Shown here: piece by piece, positions 1 to 11,420 of the stretch
Numbering within the stretch: the first letter of the stretch is position 1
Layout of the letters: the number at the start of each line of letters is the position of its first letter
NCBI GenBank assembly: GCA_034769895.1
Contig: CM068373.1
Coordinates: forward strand, 197,078,134-197,142,133
Reading direction: 5' to 3'
Source of the DNA: Magicicada septendecula
Taxonomy: Eukaryota > Arthropoda > Insecta > Hemiptera > Cicadidae
Length of the DNA: 64,000 nt
Translations under genes and position numbers: made by a program
Notes under the pieces: model-generated
Databases searched by the model: none
The model's input: only the letters and a program-made list of their open reading frames with translations
Told to the model about the DNA's origin: nothing

Positions 1-1187
1 TGAGTGTGTAGAAATCGATACAAGTCTATTATGGAGGAGATGAAATATTATTTATTATATACAAATATTGTTTATAAAGATGTATAATGTTTTTTTAAAA
101 TTGTCATGTATTAATAGTATATTAAATTGTTTGTATTGTTCGATTAATATAAATCGCTTTTACTTGTTTGCTGCAACGTCCTCCTCTCGTCTCGTCGTCC
201 TCTTCTACAGCTTCACTCCTTCCTGGTGTCCTCTTCGTCTCGTCGTCCTTGTACAGCAAGCGGCTCCAGCGGCGTATTATTTCAGAGCCTCGTAGTTATG
301 TTTAACTGCTTCCACGATATCTTGTAGTGTCTTTAAGTTCCCTATGCGGATATCTTAACTTACACGACACAGCACTGAATTTTATTTTAAATTTTACTTA
401 ATTATTTATCCTCTTGATTCTTACCGCAAAACTTTGTTAAGAATTACAAGGTTTATAGTTTACTTTATATAAAATATTCCTCTATTCCTTCTTGGTTCTT
501 ACCGCAAAACTTCGTTAAGAATTTTAAGGTTTATGGTTTATTTTATATAAGATCTTTTTACGTTTGTAAGAGAATAACTGTCTTATCCGGGGCACAACTT
601 CCCCTAGCAACGTCGACAGACAGACTGTCTTCAACCTAGCTCTGCAACGTATGAATCTCACTGAATTTGGTGTAATTTGATAGGCCAAGCCCAAGTCACA
701 TGATTGATGGAACAACCAGATACACAAATTTCATGAAAAACTTTGTATAATTTTGCATAGTCCTGCATGGAAATTATCTACAATTATTATTACCCTATCA
801 TTGATAAGAGTTACACTTGAGTTTTGCTTTACTTAAAAAATCATATTTCTAAAATAATTACAAACCTCAGAGTATACACAAATCGAAGCTATTTATTTAA
901 ATAATTCCTTGTCAAATTATCATGTAAATCGGTTAACTACCACTGCCGCTGTATCGATCGCAGATTATCACACTCGCACACGCACACCATTTTATACAAA
1001 AATACATGACAATATAGTACAATTTTTTATGAAGAGTTTGGTGTAACATATATGCTTATCATTTTTTAAATACAAAACTTATGACTAAAAAACAAAATAT
1101 TACGCAAAACAAATTTAAACAAGAAATGCTTGTCATTCATGTACTCTGATATAAACAGCATATCTTATCATCCTGTGTTCTGTTGCA
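1..1187 (-). repeat. 3' LTR of element B (partial)
   Basis: Near-identical to 12351-13584. On the minus strand it starts TGCAACAGAACACAGG at 1187. Inside is a direct repeat of about 77-bp period (417-476 and 494-553, each with the core ACCGCAAAACTT) and a pyrimidine-rich CTCGTC block near 180-250 that is shorter than in the other LTR. ORFs in it (68-295, 524-727) recur in the other LTR but resemble no protein I know. Confidence 0.8.
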
Positions 1188-1921
1188 GGATTAACCCCTC
1201 CACGTGTAAAAAAAAAATTTTTTTTATATGGAATACAAAATTTATTTATTTTGTTTTAAACCTAAATTGACATAATTTCTTCCCAATAATCATAATCATC
1301 GAAATAATAACATAATAACTTCAAAAATCAAAATAACTGAATAGCTTCTATCAAACAACATTTCCCCAACTGTCACTTTGACAACTCAAATTTTAAACAA
1401 ACAAAAGCACATGGCTGCTTATCACCAAACATTCCTGAACACTGATAAGGATGTCAATGTCAGACGTCATTCGGCTATATCTACAGTTCAACCATACATT
1501 TTTCAACATGATTACAATTGTTCTTATTTTACACATAATTTTATACAATTTCCTACCAGTCATTCTACTTATATTCTGGCATTCTAGTTTAATTATTTGT
1601 ATTATCCTTCTTTTAATTTTTAATTTATCGCACAGACTCATGCCGCGCAACCTTTCTCGTTTTTTGATTGCTCTATGCTTGCATTTGTTTCAGTAATTGC
1701 CGATACATTGCTTTGATTTAATTTTTAAAGGTTTATATGTAATGCCAGTTGTATTACCCAGGCTACACATAATATAATCTCCTTTGTACAATATGAACTC
1801 ATTGTTTGATTGAAATTTTTCTGGTATCATCTCAAACGTTATTTTCATCAAGTTTTTACAGGTATCAGTGTCTAAGTGCATTTAAAGATTTTTTAATGTC
1901 TCGGATTTGTCTGCATACACA
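1188..1921 (-). other. remnant of element B interior
   Basis: Sequence between the 3' LTR of B and element D. A purine-rich stretch on the minus strand (about 1188-1203, ending TTAATCC before the LTR) looks like the PPT. Short minus-strand ORFs (1393-1650, 1690-1881) may be broken coding remains. I recognise no domain in them. Confidence 0.4.
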
Positions 1922-3194
1922 TGTAGCGGGGCATTTTTGGGGCCTACCTGAGACAATGTAAAGAAGTTTATATTTTATTGATAATAAATAACATATTTTG
2001 TATTTTTTTTATAAATAAATAATAATAACTTTATCCCTTGTTGAGTGATAAGGACAGAAATTATAAATTTTGTAACCGAGAGGTAAATTTGTTTGAAATG
2101 AAAACAACCGTGGCAACATTGACTGTGCAGAATTGTTTAACAATGTTTTGTAAAACCAGTATGAACGTATTTGATAGCCGACAAGCTGTGTCAAGGTCAG
2201 ACAATGACGAACACAAAACCAGTAAACACATTATGTAACGGTAAACAAATTATGCAATGAAACATCAGGCGAGCGTTACGTCAGAGCCTATCCTTGATGA
2301 GTAATTCCGTTACATAACGGTGACATGCAGCTGGCGGAGTGATATAAACTTTAAGACAATAAGAATTGAACATCCTACAACAGTCGCTTCACAAAATAGC
2401 GCCTTTTTCTCAGCCCAGTATAACGCCATCACCACTCGCGAGTGGTACATATAAAAAGTTTCGAAACGTAAATCACGGGCGCCCGCACCGAAAATGAAAG
2501 TAACGCATTTTACTTCTTAAAAAGAGTGTAATAACAGTTTTAAAATATGTAGGAATTCAGAATATAAAATGTAGAGACAGTTTCGGTTTTAATCATCAGT
2601 GTCAAAAATAGCAAATGTGCGGTTAAATTAAGGCGACGTCTTCTGGACAAAATTGAACAGCTAAGTACCAAATAATTAAAATGAATTTTAACAAGGGCTA
2701 ATTAAAAATGAGAACACAACAAAATTTTAATAAAAAAAATGAGATCTCATGGGATATAAATTAATTGTGTGCGTGTGGGCGTGCATGAGTATGTGAGAAT
2801 ATATTGAAATTAAGATAAAAATTAAGAAGGCTGGTTTGCGTTCCTATTATAATTCTTAAAAATGTATTTCAAGAATCTGTTATTGTAATGCGAGTAAGTA
2901 AATTAAAAGAGATTCAAGGTAATCAACAACTATTATTCACGTTTTGTCAATTATTAATTCAAATTTTGTCTGTATGATTTTATTAACATGAAATATGAAT
3001 AATAATAAAGTAATAATAACGTTTAATTATTGATGAACATAAATGATTGTTATTATTTCAGCAACCACATTCTGCTCTCCTAGTTCGCTGAAAAGAACCC
3101 TCATAAATTATTTTCTTGCAGTTGGCAAGATGGCGCCCGACAAATATACAATGTTTGTTAGTGAATTTTATGTGAAGGTAAGTAGCTTCACATT
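1922..3194 (+). repeat. 5' LTR of element D
   Basis: Matches 6928-8182 almost base for base until 3121, where this copy carries an extra exon-like segment (about 3124-3177). It lacks the last 35 or so bases of the right LTR and runs directly into the PBS. The canonical splice donor GTAAGT is at 3178-3183. Confidence 0.8.
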
Positions 3195-3214
3195 TGGCTT
3201 CCGAACTTAGGGAC
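3195..3214 (+). other. primer binding site of element D
   Basis: TGGCTTCCGAACTTAGGGAC follows the 5' LTR. It is a diverged match to the lysine-tRNA (UUU) type PBS, TGGCGCCCGAACAGGGAC, known from retroviruses and LTR elements. Element E has a similar PBS. Confidence 0.6.
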
Positions 3215-3449
3215 GATTTATATAATAATATTATATAAATATAGGCCCACTGGGAAAGCAGAATGGTTGTTGAGGTAGAATAAATTTTTTTTTTTCGTAC
3301 ATAAAATAGACGCAAGTATGGGGTTATGTTTTGATAGGGTTATGTATGTAGTGCATTATTTGTTTATGTGTTTATGAGTATTGTGAGGGTAATTAGTGTG
3401 TATGAGATGAATTATATTATATAAAGGGTATTATAATAAAATTTTTAAT

Positions 3450-4838
3450 ATGGCTAAGATACAAGAAAATGATAGTGGTTTCGTATGGAACGACTGGGAA
3501 AGCGAATTTAGAGGGGTTGTAGGTGAAATGACGGACGAGGAATGGGGGAGTTTAGAAGATAGTTTAACACGAATGGAAGAAATGGAAGAGGGAATATTCG
3601 CAGAAATTAAGAAGCACAGTGATGATATTGATAGTGAGGTGCCAAGTAATAGAGGTAAGATCGTTGAAGCAATAGTGGTAGAGATTAAGACGGAAAATAG
3701 GCCTAATGATAACGGTAGTTTAGGGGTGGAAGAAAAAGAATATACAGTATATGACCTATTTAACCTACTAAATGAGTTAAATGCAAAAATGGATAAGAAT
3801 TTTGATATGATGAATAAATGGCTTGATGAGAGGGGGGAAATGATGAGTAAACATTTTGATAATATGAACAAGGGTTTTGATGAGTTACATATAGGATTAA
3901 ACGAAACAAAGGAAATAATGAGTAAGGGTTGTGATACAATAAAAAATGCTTTTGATAAACCAGATGAGAAGTGGGAGGGAGATAGATGTCAGGTAAAAAA
4001 GAATACAGAAGTTGAGTTAACACAGGTAAGTGGTGTCTTTGATAATAGTGAAGAAATAAGTAACCAGGTGAGTGACAATTCGAATAATGAGTTAATAGCT
4101 AACAGTGATCAAATAGTGGGAGAAATAGTGTTGACTAGTGATGATAATGGTATTAATTACAATTCCGAGGTAAGTAGGAATGATAATTATGACAATATAA
4201 GTGAAAATATAATGTTAAAAAATAATGGAGTAAATATAGAGAGTACTGATGAAGTTTTAGAATGCGATAATGAAATGTTCATGAGTGTTTATGAAGTAGA
4301 GAGAGAGTGGAAGAATAATGTAGTAATTAAATGGGGACAGAGGGAAAATTTTCCCTTTATTATTTATGATGTTTATGATGATTTATTGAGTCCACAAGTG
4401 TTGTGGTTGAAGGGCAAGAGTCCCGTATTGGTAGATGAATTGAGGTGTTTATTTTTGTGGAGTAATTGTGTACCCTCTGTCCGGAATAATTGTGAGAGTG
4501 TGATGTGGTGTTATGAAGAGAGAGAGGTAAATAGAGAATGGTATGTAACAGAATTGTATAATTTGAATAGAAAGTATGATGAATGGAAAGAAGGCTTAGA
4601 AATATATTTGAATAATAATGATTACAATGATTTGATAAAAATAATTAGACCGATAGTGACTGAATGTAATGACGGAGACGTAACCAAAATACCTAACGTA
4701 GACTGGTTTAATGAGTATTCTGGTAAAATGAGTGAATTTGGTTGTTCTGGTTATGACACACAAAGTAACCATTTGTTTGTAAATAAAAAGCAACAGTGTT
4801 ATATAAAACCAAGGTTGATTTGGGACGATGGAGGGTAG
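3450..4838 (+). CDS. coiled-coil Gag-like protein of element D (ends DDGG)
   Basis: A 462-residue ORF, the only coding sequence of element D. The N-terminal 100 residues are acidic. Residues about 105-175 form a coiled coil with repeated FDxMNK-type heptads. Residues about 175-270 are Asn/Asp/Ser-rich and low in complexity. The C-terminal 190 residues are a folded-looking, Trp- and Tyr-rich domain containing GQRENFP, LKGKSPV and PSVRNN, and ending RLIWDDGG at the stop. This C-terminal domain is shared with the ORFs of elements F and E. I see no capsid major homology region, zinc knuckle or enzyme motif. It may be a derived Gag or an accessory protein; its function is unknown. The ATG follows a TATAAAGGGTATTATAATAAA stretch that is also found before the H gag. 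Confidence 0.75.
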   Translation: MAKIQENDSGFVWNDWESEFRGVVGEMTDEEWGSLEDSLTRMEEMEEGIFAEIKKHSDDIDSEVPSNRGKIVEAIVVEIKTENRPNDNGSLGVEEKEYTVYDLFNLLNELNAKMDKNFDMMNKWLDERGEMMSKHFDNMNKGFDELHIGLNETKEIMSKGCDTIKNAFDKPDEKWEGDRCQVKKNTEVELTQVSGVFDNSEEISNQVSDNSNNELIANSDQIVGEIVLTSDDNGINYNSEVSRNDNYDNISENIMLKNNGVNIESTDEVLECDNEMFMSVYEVEREWKNNVVIKWGQRENFPFIIYDVYDDLLSPQVLWLKGKSPVLVDELRCLFLWSNCVPSVRNNCESVMWCYEEREVNREWYVTELYNLNRKYDEWKEGLEIYLNNNDYNDLIKIIRPIVTECNDGDVTKIPNVDWFNEYSGKMSEFGCSGYDTQSNHLFVNKKQQCYIKPRLIWDDGG

Positions 4839-6878
4839 ACTGTAAGACAATAAAAGACAATTAAACATTTTGTTTTATGGTTGTTTGACATGGCAGATGT
4901 GGACATGAAGTGAGATACACTTGAACAGTTTTGACGCATATTTTGTAAATAATATTGAATTCATTTGTGTGTATTGTGAAATGTTAGAAAAGTAATGTGT
5001 ATATGTTTTTGAAAAATGTTGTGTTAATAATAATAATAATATTAATATTTTGCATTCTAATTAGATAATAAAATAATTATGAAGACAATAATAAATGATG
5101 TATAGAATGTTGATAATAATTGAAATATGTTATTTTAATAATCAAATGAATTAAATAAGTTGAGATGTTTAGATATTGTGATTGAATGTTATGTGTTTGA
5201 AAGGAATTTAAATTGTGTGATGAGATTTTAATTTAATAATCATGAATAAATAAATAAATGTTAAATGGTTTATTTTGTGGAATTTTGTGGAACATAATGA
5301 TTAAAAATATGTGTTAATAATAAATTTAGAATTTTGAAAAGCTGATTGCAACACAGGATAAGTTAATAATGATGATTTGCTACTCAATAATTTTGTTTGA
5401 ATTTAAAAAATAGATGCACTAAATACTTCTTATATTGTGTTATTGTGTCTTATTGTGTTGTTTGCATTTAGTATGTTAGGAATAAGTATTATAAAAATAT
5501 AATAATATGTTTTCAATGTGTTTACAGATTTTAAAATAAAATGAAAAATAGTTGTAATAAGTAAAATTTTCAATAGGTTGTAAAAGATAGAAGTGGGTGA
5601 TAGTAATTGTTTGAATAAAATGTTTGAGTCAATTCAAGTTGAATTTTGTGGGACATAGATTTGTCCAAATCGAAGTAAAAGTTAAAGTAATAGTGGAGAT
5701 GAAAATAATGCAATGTTGTTTTGAGTTAATGTATGTTATAGAATTTTGAGAAATAAGTGGAGACACAGTAGTTATGGAGATTTTATGTAGAGTTTTGAGC
5801 GATATATTGTTTATTTGTTGATGTTAATTTGTTGTAATTGTAGTGAGGTTATGAGATTGAGATTTTTTGGGGATGGTAATTTTGTAGTAGTGGTAGTGTA
5901 TTTGGGGAGTCCGCAACAAGGGTTGGGACGGGATAGGGACCGATTGGCGCCGGAAAGGGTTACCTAGGGTGAGTCCAGGGACCAACATAAGGGAATGAGT
6001 TTTGGGAAGGAAACACGTATCCTATGTACAAAGGGTTAGAGAGTATTTTTTTTTATAAGAGTAGAAGGTGGCGATTGGAGTTAAAGTAGTAAGTAGTTAG
6101 AGTTAGAGAAGGGTTAGTAAAATTTTTGATAGTGGGGTGTCATACTAGTTAAAGATTTTGTAAGGGAACGTTAGAGTAATAAAAGGGGAAGTTTATGAGT
6201 AAATGCCAAGTGGATAAAGTAAATTATAATGAATAACGTAGAATCACCCAAAGTAATGAAATGGAATAATGATGGCCATAATTGAAAAAAAAAAAAATAT
6301 AAAAATAAAATAAAATAATTTTTGTAATTTTGCGAATAGCATTAATAAGAGTAAATCAAGTTTAAAAGTAATTTTTTGATTTTATATGTCAATTTAATGA
6401 TGTAAAGTGTGTAACATTTTAATTGTAAGTTGTTTATTTTAAAATGAGTTATTAATGTACCGTGTTTTCTTATGTTAAGTTATGTTAGGTATTCTGATAT
6501 ATACATGTTAGTAATAAGTGAGTAAAAACAAAACCAGTGCTTCTTAGCGCAAACCAGCACCGCTAGGGGGGAACAGATCAGTTGGGGATATGGTGTTGTA
6601 TAAGGCCACTATTTAATATTTTGATTTGTTGTTTCAGTGTTTGGTGATGCTGTGGCGGCGGACCTGAGCTGGCCGGCGCGTCAGAGCAGGGGCGTTGAGT
6701 ATCTGTCTGACTCTACGGTGTTGGGATCTCGAGAGAGAAGTCCAGTATTGTCATGCAGATGCAGTCACAGTCACCGGACCAAGGGTGAGTTGATTATTAA
6801 TATTTTTTTTTTTTGGAAACCGTACAGGGGGTTGTGGCGACATATCCTGGCTGATCCCTTTAGCAAGTATGAACGTGT
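4839..6878 (+). other. non-coding interior of element D
   Basis: About 2 kb without a supportable ORF where pol would be expected. Most is very AT-rich with TAATAATAAT runs. Two segments stand out by similarity to other elements. About 5905-6085 has counterparts in F (19726-19900), including GGCGCCGGAAAGGGTTACCT. About 6700-6790 is shared with E, F and I, around GTGTTGGGATCTC and AGAGAAGTCCAGT. A small ORF at 6637-6906 overlaps the second block but is not conserved as protein. Confidence 0.6.
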
Positions 6879-6918
6879 CAATGAGATTTTTTATGCTTCG
6901 GCATAAAATATCTCATTG
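6879..6918 (+). promoter_or_regulatory. hairpin before the PPT of element D
   Basis: The arms CAATGAGA (6879-6886) and TCTCATTG (6911-6918) pair. The stem continues for about ten more positions with one T-T mismatch to a TTCG tetraloop at 6897-6900 closed by C-G, an unusually stable loop class in RNA. The PPT GAGGGGGTAT follows and the LTR starts at 6928. Equivalent hairpins with different inner stems occur in F, E and I. Confidence 0.75.
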
Positions 6919-6927
6919 AGGGGGTAT

Positions 6928-8182
6928 TGTAGCGGGGCATTTTTGGGGCCTACCTGAGACAATGTAAAGAAGTTTATATTTTATTGATAATAAATAACAT
7001 ATTTTGTATTTTTTTTATAAATAAATAATAATAACTTTATCCCTTGTTGAGTGATAAGGACAGAAATTATAAATTTTGTAACCGAGAGGTAAATTTGTTT
7101 GAAATGAAAACAACCGTGGCAACATTGACTGTGCAGAATTGTTTAACAATGTTTTGTAAAACCAGTATGAACGTATTTGATAGCCGACAAGCTGTGTCAA
7201 GGTCAGACAATGACGAACACAAAACCAGTAAACACATTATGTAACGGTAAACAAATTATGCAATGAAACATCAGGCGAGCGTTACGTCAGAGCCTATCCT
7301 TGATGAGTAATTCCGTTACATAACGGTGACATGCAGCTGGCGGAGTGATATAAACTTTAAGACAATAAGAATTGAACATCCTACAACAGTCGCTTCACAA
7401 AATAGCGCCTTTTTCTCAGCCCAGTATAACGCCATCACCACTCGCGAGTGGTACATATAAAAAGTTTCGAAACGTAAATCACGGGCGCCCGCACCGAAAA
7501 TGAAAGTAACGCATTTTACTTCTTAAAAAGAGTGTAATAACAGTTTTAAAATATGTAGGAATTCAGAATATAAAATGTAGAGACAGTTTCGGTTTTAATC
7601 ATCAGTGTCAAAAATAGCAAATGTGCGGTTAAATTAAGGCGACGTCTTCTGGACAAAATTGAACAGCTAAGTACCAAATAATTAAAATGAATTTTAACAA
7701 GGGCTAATTAAAAATGAGAACACAACAAAATTTTAATAAAAAAAATGAGATCTCATGGGATATAAATTAATTGTGTGCGTGTGGGTGTGCATGAGTATGT
7801 GAGAATATATTGAAATTAAGATAAAAATTAAGAAGGCTGGTTTGCGTTCCTATTATAATTCTTAAAAATGTATTTCAAGAATCTGTTATTGTAATGCGAG
7901 TAAGTAAATTAAAAGAGATTCAAGGTAATCAACAACTATTATTCACGTTTTGTCAATTATTAATTCAAATTTTGTCTGTATGATTTTATTAACATGAAAT
8001 ATGAATAATAATAAAGTAATAATAACGTTTAATTATTGATGAACATAAATGATTGTTATTATTTCAGCAACCACATTCTGCTCTCCTAGTTCGCTGAAAA
8101 GAACCCTCATAAATTATTTTCTTACAGTTGGAAAGTAGCTTCACATTTGACGCCCAGAACTAGGGACTTAATTAGTACAATC
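6928..8182 (+). repeat. 3' LTR of element D
   Basis: The LTR starts TGTAGCGGGG right after the PPT. About 40 bases before its end it contains TGACGCCCAGAACTAGGGAC (8147-8166), which looks like a PBS but lies inside the LTR. The end at CA 8181-8182 is chosen because CACA follows and also precedes the left LTR. Confidence 0.8.
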
Positions 8183-8190
8183 ACACACAT

Positions 8191-9221
8191 TCATATAAAA
8201 GACGAACACATATTGCTGTACAGTGAATCTCTCACTGTATACATAACACCTGCATTTCGTTTCATATGTGGCTGAAAACACTCAGACAGTTCTGATCTTC
8301 TGTCAGAATTAACCTTACCTGTGTGCTTTTCCTCAAATGCACCAGCTTCAGGAACAAAATTACTTTGTTTACCCAAGTATTCATCAAATATCTTATTTAC
8401 ATATTCATTTTTACAACTGTATGGACTTCTCAAGTGTTTATACATTTCATTATTGACTGATAAAAATTACCAGAATGGATCTGCATCTTACAGACACGGT
8501 ATAGCAAATAACATTTATTGTTTTTAAATACTCCACCGTTTACCCTTTGATCATACCAATCTGGATAGATGTGAACTAACACTTTGATAAGGTTTTCCCT
8601 ATTTCTCATTTCAAATTTATTTAAAATATTATTTGTAATTTTATGTTCATAAACATTAGTAATTGTGTGCTGTGTGTTGAAAATTGATTCATATTTATTT
8701 AAAAGATTATTTAAATGCTTTCGTTGACCATCCGTTATCTCCTTATCATTCGCACCACCCTTAGCTGCTATCTTATCTATGCGATTACCGGCTGGTTCCT
8801 GTATGTCGACGGTACTATACCGGTCAATCGCATTGTTACATTCATTTTCCTGCCTAAGAGAATAATTCAACTTAATTTTGGCTTCACATTCCCTGCTGTG
8901 AGATTTATTCCTTTCTAAGGCGGTCTCACTACTACTACAAATTAATTCTAATTTATCAGCAATACGTTTTTTGGTTAACTCTAAAAGTTGTTTATTTTGT
9001 TTAGCCTGTTCATGAAAGGCTGTATAAATTTTTTTATTCTCATCATGAAGTGATTGTAATGACTTATTTTGCTTTAATGCTACTTCTTCTGAGAGTTTTT
9101 GCATATTTGCTTTATTTTCGTCCGACAGCTTTTGCATATTGGCCTTACTGTCTTTGGACATCTTTTGCATATTGGCCATTAAAGCCGCTAATGTATTTTG
9201 TAATTCTAGTGATTTGGCCAT
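8191..9221 (-). pseudogene. chimeric gag/pol remnant of element B
   Basis: A 263-codon ORF starts at 9221. Residues 1-100 are a coiled coil with a repeated ANMQKLS motif, typical of a Gag N-terminus. Around residues 160-195 the text QRKHLNNLLNKYESIF followed by NVYEHKI resembles the segment just before reverse transcriptase in Gypsy Pol proteins. No reverse transcriptase core follows. A second minus-strand frame (8445-8191), overlapping its last 16 bases, may continue the coding sequence after a frameshift until element D interrupts it. I read this as an internally deleted Gag-Pol. The Pol assignment is from memory of family sequences and is moderate at best. Confidence 0.5.
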
Positions 9222-9292
9222 ATTGATTATTTATTTTTAAATTTATAAAATATTATAGTTTTATTTATAGTAACAGCAATATTTTTTTATAC

Positions 9293-9876
9293 TGTTACGA
9301 CGGTCTACTCGATCGTCATAGGTACAGTGGAAACAAAATGAGTACAAGACACCAATTAAGTCACTAATCACACCTTTAATTGTTATAGTAAAACAGTTCG
9401 TAATTAACAACACAGTGTCTACAACAAATCAAATGAAATTGTTCATACGCAATAAAATGTCCACTAATATTAAAACTCAACTGTATTACAATTATAGCGT
9501 CCGAATATAAACACAATACTTCACTAATAACTACTTGAACATACACCGTAATAACCCGAACCGCTCTGTAAAATATATCGCACTAATACTCTCGAACCGC
9601 ACAGTCAAAAATCTCGCATTGAACTGAAAAACTAAGGCCGCGACGCGATGTATTTATAGTTACGCTCCACACACCAGAAGCTTCCAAACTGCGTCTTATC
9701 TCTCGCGAACTACGTAATTGCTGCGGCCTTGACACAGTCCGAGCGCCCGAGCGAAGGCTGACACAGTCGAGAAAATTCTCGCAACATGCGTTTAGTAGCA
9801 CGTACACCACACGCTTACGTCGAGATCTTTCTGGCGCATTCGATAAACGCATAGATTGTTCTGTGCTGTCGTAGCA
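9293..9876 (-). repeat. 3' LTR of element C
   Basis: 584 bp, ends TG/CA, matches 11421-12004. ORF 9583-9852 inside it recurs in the other LTR and is not a gene. Confidence 0.9.
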
Positions 9877-9890
9877 CTGCCCCCTCCTTA
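9877..9890 (-). other. polypurine tract of element C
   Basis: TAAGGAGGGGGCAG on the minus strand directly before the 3' LTR. Its first three bases are the stop codon of the integrase frame. Confidence 0.8.
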
Positions 9891-11330
9891 AGCCTGTTCG
9901 TCCCGAACTGGCAAAGCGTCTCTAAATTTGTATTTAGCCAGGCGATCTAGGCGGACGACCTTGAACTTTCGCTGTCCTTCCTGTTGAATCCGATAAACAA
10001 CATCGTTAATCCTTGTTTTTACAGTGTAGGGTCCTTGCCAGTTAGACTGAAGCTTAGGTGAGCGACCACGACGGCGCTTTGGATTGAACAACCAGACCTG
10101 ATCTCCTTCTTGGAAACCCACACTATTGCTGCGAATGTCATACCAAGTTTTCATTTTATCACTGGCAATCTTGAGCCGTCCTCTTACCAAGCGATTCATT
10201 CCTCGCAGTTGGTTTTCTAATTGCGAGGAATAGTTCTTTGGCTCTTGGGACTGAGTCTCAGGTGATCCGAACGTTAAATCCCCAGGAAGACGAATCTCCC
10301 GCCCAAACACCAATTTTGCTGGAGTCATGCCGGTTGTGTCATGTACTGATGATCTATACGCCAGAAGGAATAATGGTATACGTTGGTCCCAGTCTGTTTG
10401 GTTCTCATCAACAACTTTCGAAAGATGCTGCTCAAGTGTCCTGTTGAATCTCTCAACCATCCCGTCCGACTGAGGATGCAGAGGCGTTGTCCTGGTCTTT
10501 CGAATTCCAAGTAGACGGCATAATTCTTTAAACACTCCTGATTCAAAATTTCTCCCTTGATCCGTATGGATTTCCATAGGGGCTCCATAACGGCAACAGA
10601 AGTTGTGAACTAACTGCTTTGCCACAGTGGTAACCTCCTGATTTGGAATTGCGTAGGCTTCCACCCACTTAGTAAATTAGACACCTACAACCATGATGTA
10701 CCGGTTTCCATTGTCAGTAACTGGGAATGGTCCAGCAATGTCTATGGCAATTCTCTCGAAAGGTTGTCCAACGTTATACTGTCTCATTTTTCCCCTGCTT
10801 CTGGTTTGTGGGCCCTTGCTTGCAGCACATATTTCACACGTCCGAACCCATTCCTCTACGTCGTGGCGAAGATGAAGCCAATAGAATCGCTTCCGTATTT
10901 TGTCAAGGGTTTTGTTAACGCCAAGATGGCCTCCAGATGTTCCATCATGCATCTCCTTCAAAACAGACTGCACTTTACTTCGGGGAACTATCAACTGCAT
11001 GACCACGTCTCGTCCATCTGCACTTTCCCAAGCCCTTTTCAGCAATCCGTTTTCTAAGGTGAGAGATTCCCATTGTGCCCAGTAGCCCTTCGGAACCATG
11101 GCAGATATCTTGCCAATCCGGGCGGCGACCTTCCTCTTTTGCTGCTGTATTAACTCCTTGATGTCATCTGCTTCCTGCTTGCGTTCCTCTGCCTCCTGCT
11201 TGCGTTTTTCCTCTGCTTCCAGCAGGAGGGTTTTCTGTCTCTCTTCTGCTTTCTCTGAATCCTGTCGTCGTCGTTCTTCTGTCTGCAACAACAGCGCCTG
11301 GAAATTTTCCATCATCTGACTGGCATCCAT
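9888..11330 (-). pseudogene. Gag-integrase fusion of element C, one stop
   Basis: The frame starts MDASQMMENF at 11330 with about 70 residues of Glu/Arg/Lys coiled coil typical of a Gag N-terminus. It then passes directly into the pre-integrase segment (WAQWESLTLENG), so the middle of Gag-Pol is deleted in frame. An HHCC zinc-binding module follows (HDGTSGGH, then CEIC), then the first catalytic Asp (IAIDIAGPF). A TAA at 10677-10679 interrupts the frame. It resumes in phase with the second Asp (HTDQGRNFES), the catalytic Glu (DGMVERFNRT) and a C-terminal GPY module (NWQGPYTV). All three integrase acidic residues remain, but the stop separates them. Confidence 0.85.
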
Positions 11331-11401
11331 TGTTTTTCGATTAATTACGAATTACACTCGTCTTGTACAAAGTATCCACTGTTTCCACTGTTAACCATTC
11401 T

Positions 11402-11419
11402 ATCCCAGTTCTGACACCA
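11402..11419 (-). other. primer binding site of element C
   Basis: TGGTGTCAGAACTGGGAT on the minus strand, one base inside the 5' LTR. TGGTGTCAGAA-type PBSs occur in several insect Gypsy lineages; I do not assign the tRNA. Confidence 0.65.
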
Positions 11420-11420
11420 C

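Larger units (their letters stand above)
1922..8182 (+). mobile_element. non-autonomous LTR retrotransposon D
   Basis: Two nearly identical LTRs (1922-3194 and 6928-8182) bracket a single ORF and a long non-coding region. The LTR starts TGTAGCGGGG. A 4-bp CACA flanks both ends (1918-1921 and 8183-8186) and is a plausible TSD, although CA repeats make the right end ambiguous. The element lies inside the interior of B. No protease, reverse transcriptase or integrase is visible anywhere, so it must depend on another element. The near identity of its LTRs indicates recent insertion. Confidence 0.85.

Noticed and set aside
1393..1881. Envelope-like gene in element B
   Set aside because: The short minus-strand ORFs are hydrophobic in places, but no signal peptide, cleavage site or recognisable envelope motif is present.
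10238..11319. Plus-strand ORFs over element C
   Set aside because: Antisense shadows of the integrase frames, which have real catalytic motifs.
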